Assembly: GCF_900604535.1 (NCBI RefSeq)
Contig: NZ_UWOT01000005.1
Location: forward strand, 1 to 64,000
DNA length: 64,000 nucleotides
Reading direction: 5' to 3'
Origin: Romboutsia_E sp900604535
GTDB taxonomy: Bacteria; Bacillota; Clostridia; Peptostreptococcales; Peptostreptococcaceae
Below the pieces are notes generated by a model. The model was given only the letters and a program-made list of their open reading frames with translations. It was not told the DNA's origin and made no database searches. Shown piece after piece: positions 63,383 to 64,000 of this stretch (the stretch's first letter is position 1; the number at the start of each line of letters is the position of its first letter). The position numbers and the translations under genes were made by a program.

Positions 63383-64000
63383 ATGCCATGTCTTCCAAGT
63401 TTAGGATCAACTGCGCCTGATTTCGAAGCCAATACAACTTTTGGACCTATAAAGTTGTCTGATTATAAAGGCAAATGGGTAGTTTTATTTTCTCATCCTG
63501 GTGATTTCACACCAGTATGTACTACAGAATTTATATGCTTTGCAAAATATTATGATGAGTTTCAAAAAAGAAATACGGATCTTATAGGGCTTAGTATAGA
63601 TAGTAATAGTTCTCACTTAGCTTGGGTTTATAATATTTGTACTTTAACTGGTATTGAAATCCCATTTCCTGTTATTGCAGATTCTAATATGAGAATTGCT
63701 AAACTATATGGTATGATTTCTGAATCTATGAGCAATACATCTACTGTTCGTTCTGTATTTATAATAGATGATAAACAAGTTTTAAGAACTATTCTTTACT
63801 ATCCTCTAACAACTGGAAGAAATATTCCAGAGATAATAAGAATTATAGACGCACTTCAAGCATCTGATAATGATAATATAGTTACTCCAGCTAACTGGCT
63901 TCCAGGTATGCCGGTAATTTTACCTCCACCTAAAACATGGAAGGATTTGAAAAAAAGAATAAATAATTGCGGAAAAGAATATTCATGCTTAGATTGGTAC
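63383..64000 (+). CDS. Peroxiredoxin (Prx6/AhpC-like), cut by the window edge
   Basis: The ATG at 63383, with AAGGGGTGA upstream, opens a frame of 206 codons with no stop before the end. The peroxidatic cysteine lies in HPGDFTPVCTTEF, with the conserved arginine in TVRSVFIIDD and a C-terminal extension TPANWLPGMPVILPPP as in Prx6-type proteins. Cysteines near the visible end (NNCGKEYSCLDWY) may act as resolving residues. Removes H2O2 and organic peroxides. With the rubrerythrin at the left edge it marks oxidative-stress defence. Confidence 0.93.
   Translation, partial: MPCLPSLGSTAPDFEANTTFGPIKLSDYKGKWVVLFSHPGDFTPVCTTEFICFAKYYDEFQKRNTDLIGLSIDSNSSHLAWVYNICTLTGIEIPFPVIADSNMRIAKLYGMISESMSNTSTVRSVFIIDDKQVLRTILYYPLTTGRNIPEIIRIIDALQASDNDNIVTPANWLPGMPVILPPPKTWKDLKKRINNCGKEYSCLDWY

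Overview
The window is very AT-rich DNA, and almost all genes lie on the minus strand. It reads as the chromosome of an anaerobic, probably spore-forming Clostridia member of the Peptostreptococcaceae type (Romboutsia, Paeniclostridium or Clostridioides relatives). The pointers are a reverse rubrerythrin, an Hcp with the strict-anaerobe cysteine pattern, T-box leaders, NsrR, the dnaG-rpoD-trmK-nif3 block, orphan PAS kinases and a VanW/G5 protein. The genus is an inference. I see no rRNA, tRNA, CRISPR array, insertion sequence or prophage.

Layout. 1-12.0 kb: the tail of a PucR/CdaR-type regulator, reverse rubrerythrin, an FtsX-type ABC pair, a YhgE/Pip protein, and a response regulator-kinase-ABC module that looks like an antimicrobial-peptide sensing and efflux system. 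12.1-15.8 kb: a small membrane protein, a MASE3-PAS sensor kinase split by a probable frameshift, and a tryptophan transporter behind a Trp T-box. 15.9-22.9 kb: a ganSPQA galacto-oligosaccharide uptake and beta-galactosidase operon with a divergent LacI-type regulator, three matching operators and a cre site. 22.9-29.2 kb: a soluble orphan PAS kinase, a broken MATE efflux gene with an intact MerR regulator, a frameshifted gene that may be HhH-GPD-like, and a MarR/DUF2798 pair. 29.2-36.1 kb: hcp, an L,D-transpeptidase, nsrR, lplA-lipA, and an argH gene interrupted by a stop codon behind a T-box.

36.2-41.2 kb holds the housekeeping block dnaG-rpoD-trmK-nif3. 41.5-48.0 kb is a folate operon, pabA-pabB-pabC-(nucleotidyltransferase-like)-folE-folP-folB-folK-aroF, that couples aromatic precursor supply to pteroate synthesis. 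48.1-63.2 kb is a stretch of envelope and repeat proteins: CAP, MORN, YitT, LrgAB, WG-repeat, M19 dipeptidase, TPR-membrane protein, aldehyde dehydrogenase with a cysteine-rich Fis-type regulator, VanW/G5, a second TPR-membrane protein and a PP2C-like phosphatase. The right edge cuts a peroxiredoxin.

Two themes stand out. First, four genes are broken within about 23 kb: the MASE3 kinase, the MATE transporter, the possible HhH protein and argH. Their regulatory elements are intact, which suggests recent decay or, for the single-base indels, possible sequence errors. Second, several control regions can be read in detail: a Crp/Fnr-type dyad at exactly -41.5 of hcp, a 19-bp-spacer MerR promoter, LacI-type operators over the gan promoters, and a duplicated inverted MarR operator. 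I did not find a convincing new multi-gene system. The most open leads are the nucleotidyltransferase-like gene inside the folate operon, the AAA+-less cysteine-rich regulator, the TPR/PP2C membrane cluster and a terminator-bounded possible RNA near 50.75 kb.
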